Source: Fusibacter sp. A1
GTDB taxonomy: Bacteria; Bacillota; Clostridia; Peptostreptococcales; Acidaminobacteraceae
Direction of reading: 5' to 3'
Assembly: GCF_004125825.1 (NCBI RefSeq)
Contig: NZ_QQWI01000010.1
Span: 72,364 to 136,363, forward strand
Length of the DNA: 64,000 nt
Part shown: one piece after another, positions 63,306 to 64,000 of the stretch
Position numbering within the stretch: the first letter of the stretch is position 1
Layout of the letters: every line of letters begins with the position of its first letter
Notes under the pieces: model-generated
What the model saw: the letters and a program-made list of their open reading frames with translations, nothing else
Told to the model about the DNA's origin: nothing
Database searches by the model: none
Program-made: the position numbers and the translations under genes

Positions 63306-64000
63306 ATGAACAAAGTCATCGAAACAATTAAGTCTCACAGATCCATAAGAAAATTTACAAAAGAGCATATCCCGAGCACAATTCTACAGGAGATTTTTGA
63401 TGCCGCCAGATATGCGTCAACATCATCGTTTGTACAAGCGTATCACATCATTCGAATCACTGATACAACTAAAAGACATGCGATTTATGAACTAAGCGGT
63501 GAACAACCCTACATTAATATGGCGCCGGAATTCCTCGTTTTTTGCGCTGACCTCCACAAACTGAATCACGCGTGTGAGTTGCACGGTGAAAAAATGGACG
63601 ATGGTTATATGGAAAGTATGATTGTCGCAACAGTAGATGCAAGTCTGGTCGCTCAGAATCTTATGCTCGCTGCTGAATCGTTCGATCTTGGCGGAGTATA
63701 CATCGGCGGACTAAGGAATAACATTGCCAAAGTTTCACAACTTTTAAACCTACCCAAACATGTATATCCTCTCTTTGGTATGTGCCTAGGATACCCTGAA
63801 CAGAATCCACAAACGAAACCTAGAATGGATATTTCGCTTATCTTAAGCGAAAATGGGTATGATGCAATCGATGCAGAAAAATTAAGTCAGTATGATGAGA
63901 CGGTGAAAAACTATTATTTTGAACGGACTCATGGAAAAATCAATCATACATGGACTGAACAGATGAGTGAGAAGATGAAAAATGAAACCAGACCATTCAT
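63306..64000 (+). CDS. nitroreductase family protein (NfsA/FRP type), C-terminus cut by window edge
   Basis: Translation from ATG 63306 (after CTAGGAGGCG) gives about 231 residues without stop to the window edge. MNKVIETIKSHRSIRKFT with an early Arg-Ser-x-Arg, then ARYASTSSFVQAYHIIR (FMN-binding), GGVYIGGLRNN and PLFGMCLGYP are typical of NADPH-dependent FMN nitroreductases. The gene starts 15 nt after the Tad-like run without a terminator between, so it may be transcribed with it by read-through, although its function seems unrelated. Confidence 0.85.
   Translation, partial: MNKVIETIKSHRSIRKFTKEHIPSTILQEIFDAARYASTSSFVQAYHIIRITDTTKRHAIYELSGEQPYINMAPEFLVFCADLHKLNHACELHGEKMDDGYMESMIVATVDASLVAQNLMLAAESFDLGGVYIGGLRNNIAKVSQLLNLPKHVYPLFGMCLGYPEQNPQTKPRMDISLILSENGYDAIDAEKLSQYDETVKNYYFERTHGKINHTWTEQMSEKMKNETRPF

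Overview
The window looks like chromosomal DNA of a low-to-moderate GC Gram-positive bacterium, most likely an anaerobic member of the Clostridia. The evidence is strong AGGAGG-type ribosome binding sites, frequent GTG/TTG starts, compact intrinsic terminators, a two-subunit serine dehydratase, Rsb-type partner-switching proteins, a Gram-positive type of tight-adherence (Tad/Flp) locus with DUF5702 and DUF6382-like proteins and no secretin, and Spo0A-box-like sites. The exact genus cannot be fixed from the sequence alone.

Left part (1-17.3 kb): housekeeping genes. These are a partial M42 aminopeptidase on the minus strand, a DUF2164 protein, a divergent PRPP-synthetase paralogue, a YqeK-like HD hydrolase, PcrA helicase, an M29 aminopeptidase, LigA, an oligopeptide-binding lipoprotein, an AIR-synthase-like protein, a large N-acetylmuramoyl-L-alanine amidase, a three-gene RsbW/RsbV/RsbU-like signalling cassette, and the rph-rdgB-yfcE operon.

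17.4-23.2 kb: a tRNA-anchored variable region. A six-tRNA operon (Pro, Gly, Arg, His, Gln, Lys) is followed by a second tRNA-Lys with its own promoter, a NUDIX gene, a 5' half of a tRNA-Arg that breaks in the anticodon loop, three consecutive hairpins, an intact tRNA-Arg, and then three AT-rich surface-protein genes of unknown function. A family of small hairpins with the same heptamer loop is scattered here.

23.2-43.4 kb: mostly ordinary genes. They include a histidine phosphatase, an apparently orphan cobalamin riboswitch, a solitary DUF1887/Card1-like protein without CRISPR genes, sdaAB-sdaAA, a free-standing S4 gene, a TraX-like protein, two GNAT acetyltransferases, the larC-larE-larB nickel-pincer cofactor operon, several membrane proteins, an ABC-F ribosome-protection protein behind an attenuator-like leader with an upstream peptide, a DUF4349 lipoprotein, purA with a divergent LysR regulator, and an orphan periplasmic-binding-domain sensor kinase.

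43.4-63.3 kb: the most interesting part, a single run of 20 tightly packed or overlapping genes (no gap above 18 nt) behind one good promoter and a cluster of Spo0A-box-like sites. Module 1 resembles a Gram-positive Tad/Flp pilus system (TadZ, CpaF ATPase, TadB, TadC, Flp pilin, TadE-like proteins, DUF5702 protein) and carries its own FHA protein, PP2C phosphatase and Ser/Thr kinase fused to a MinD/CpaE-like domain, plus a CpaB-like SAF protein. Module 2 looks like a second, strongly diverged assembly machine: two MinD-like proteins with missing or altered Walker A motifs, a membrane-anchored CpaF-like ATPase, one 677-residue protein that appears to combine TadB and TadC halves, and four small single-pass pseudopilin-like proteins. 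One protein in each module ends in an Ada-like Cys metal-binding motif. A nitroreductase gene follows at the right edge and is cut by the window end.
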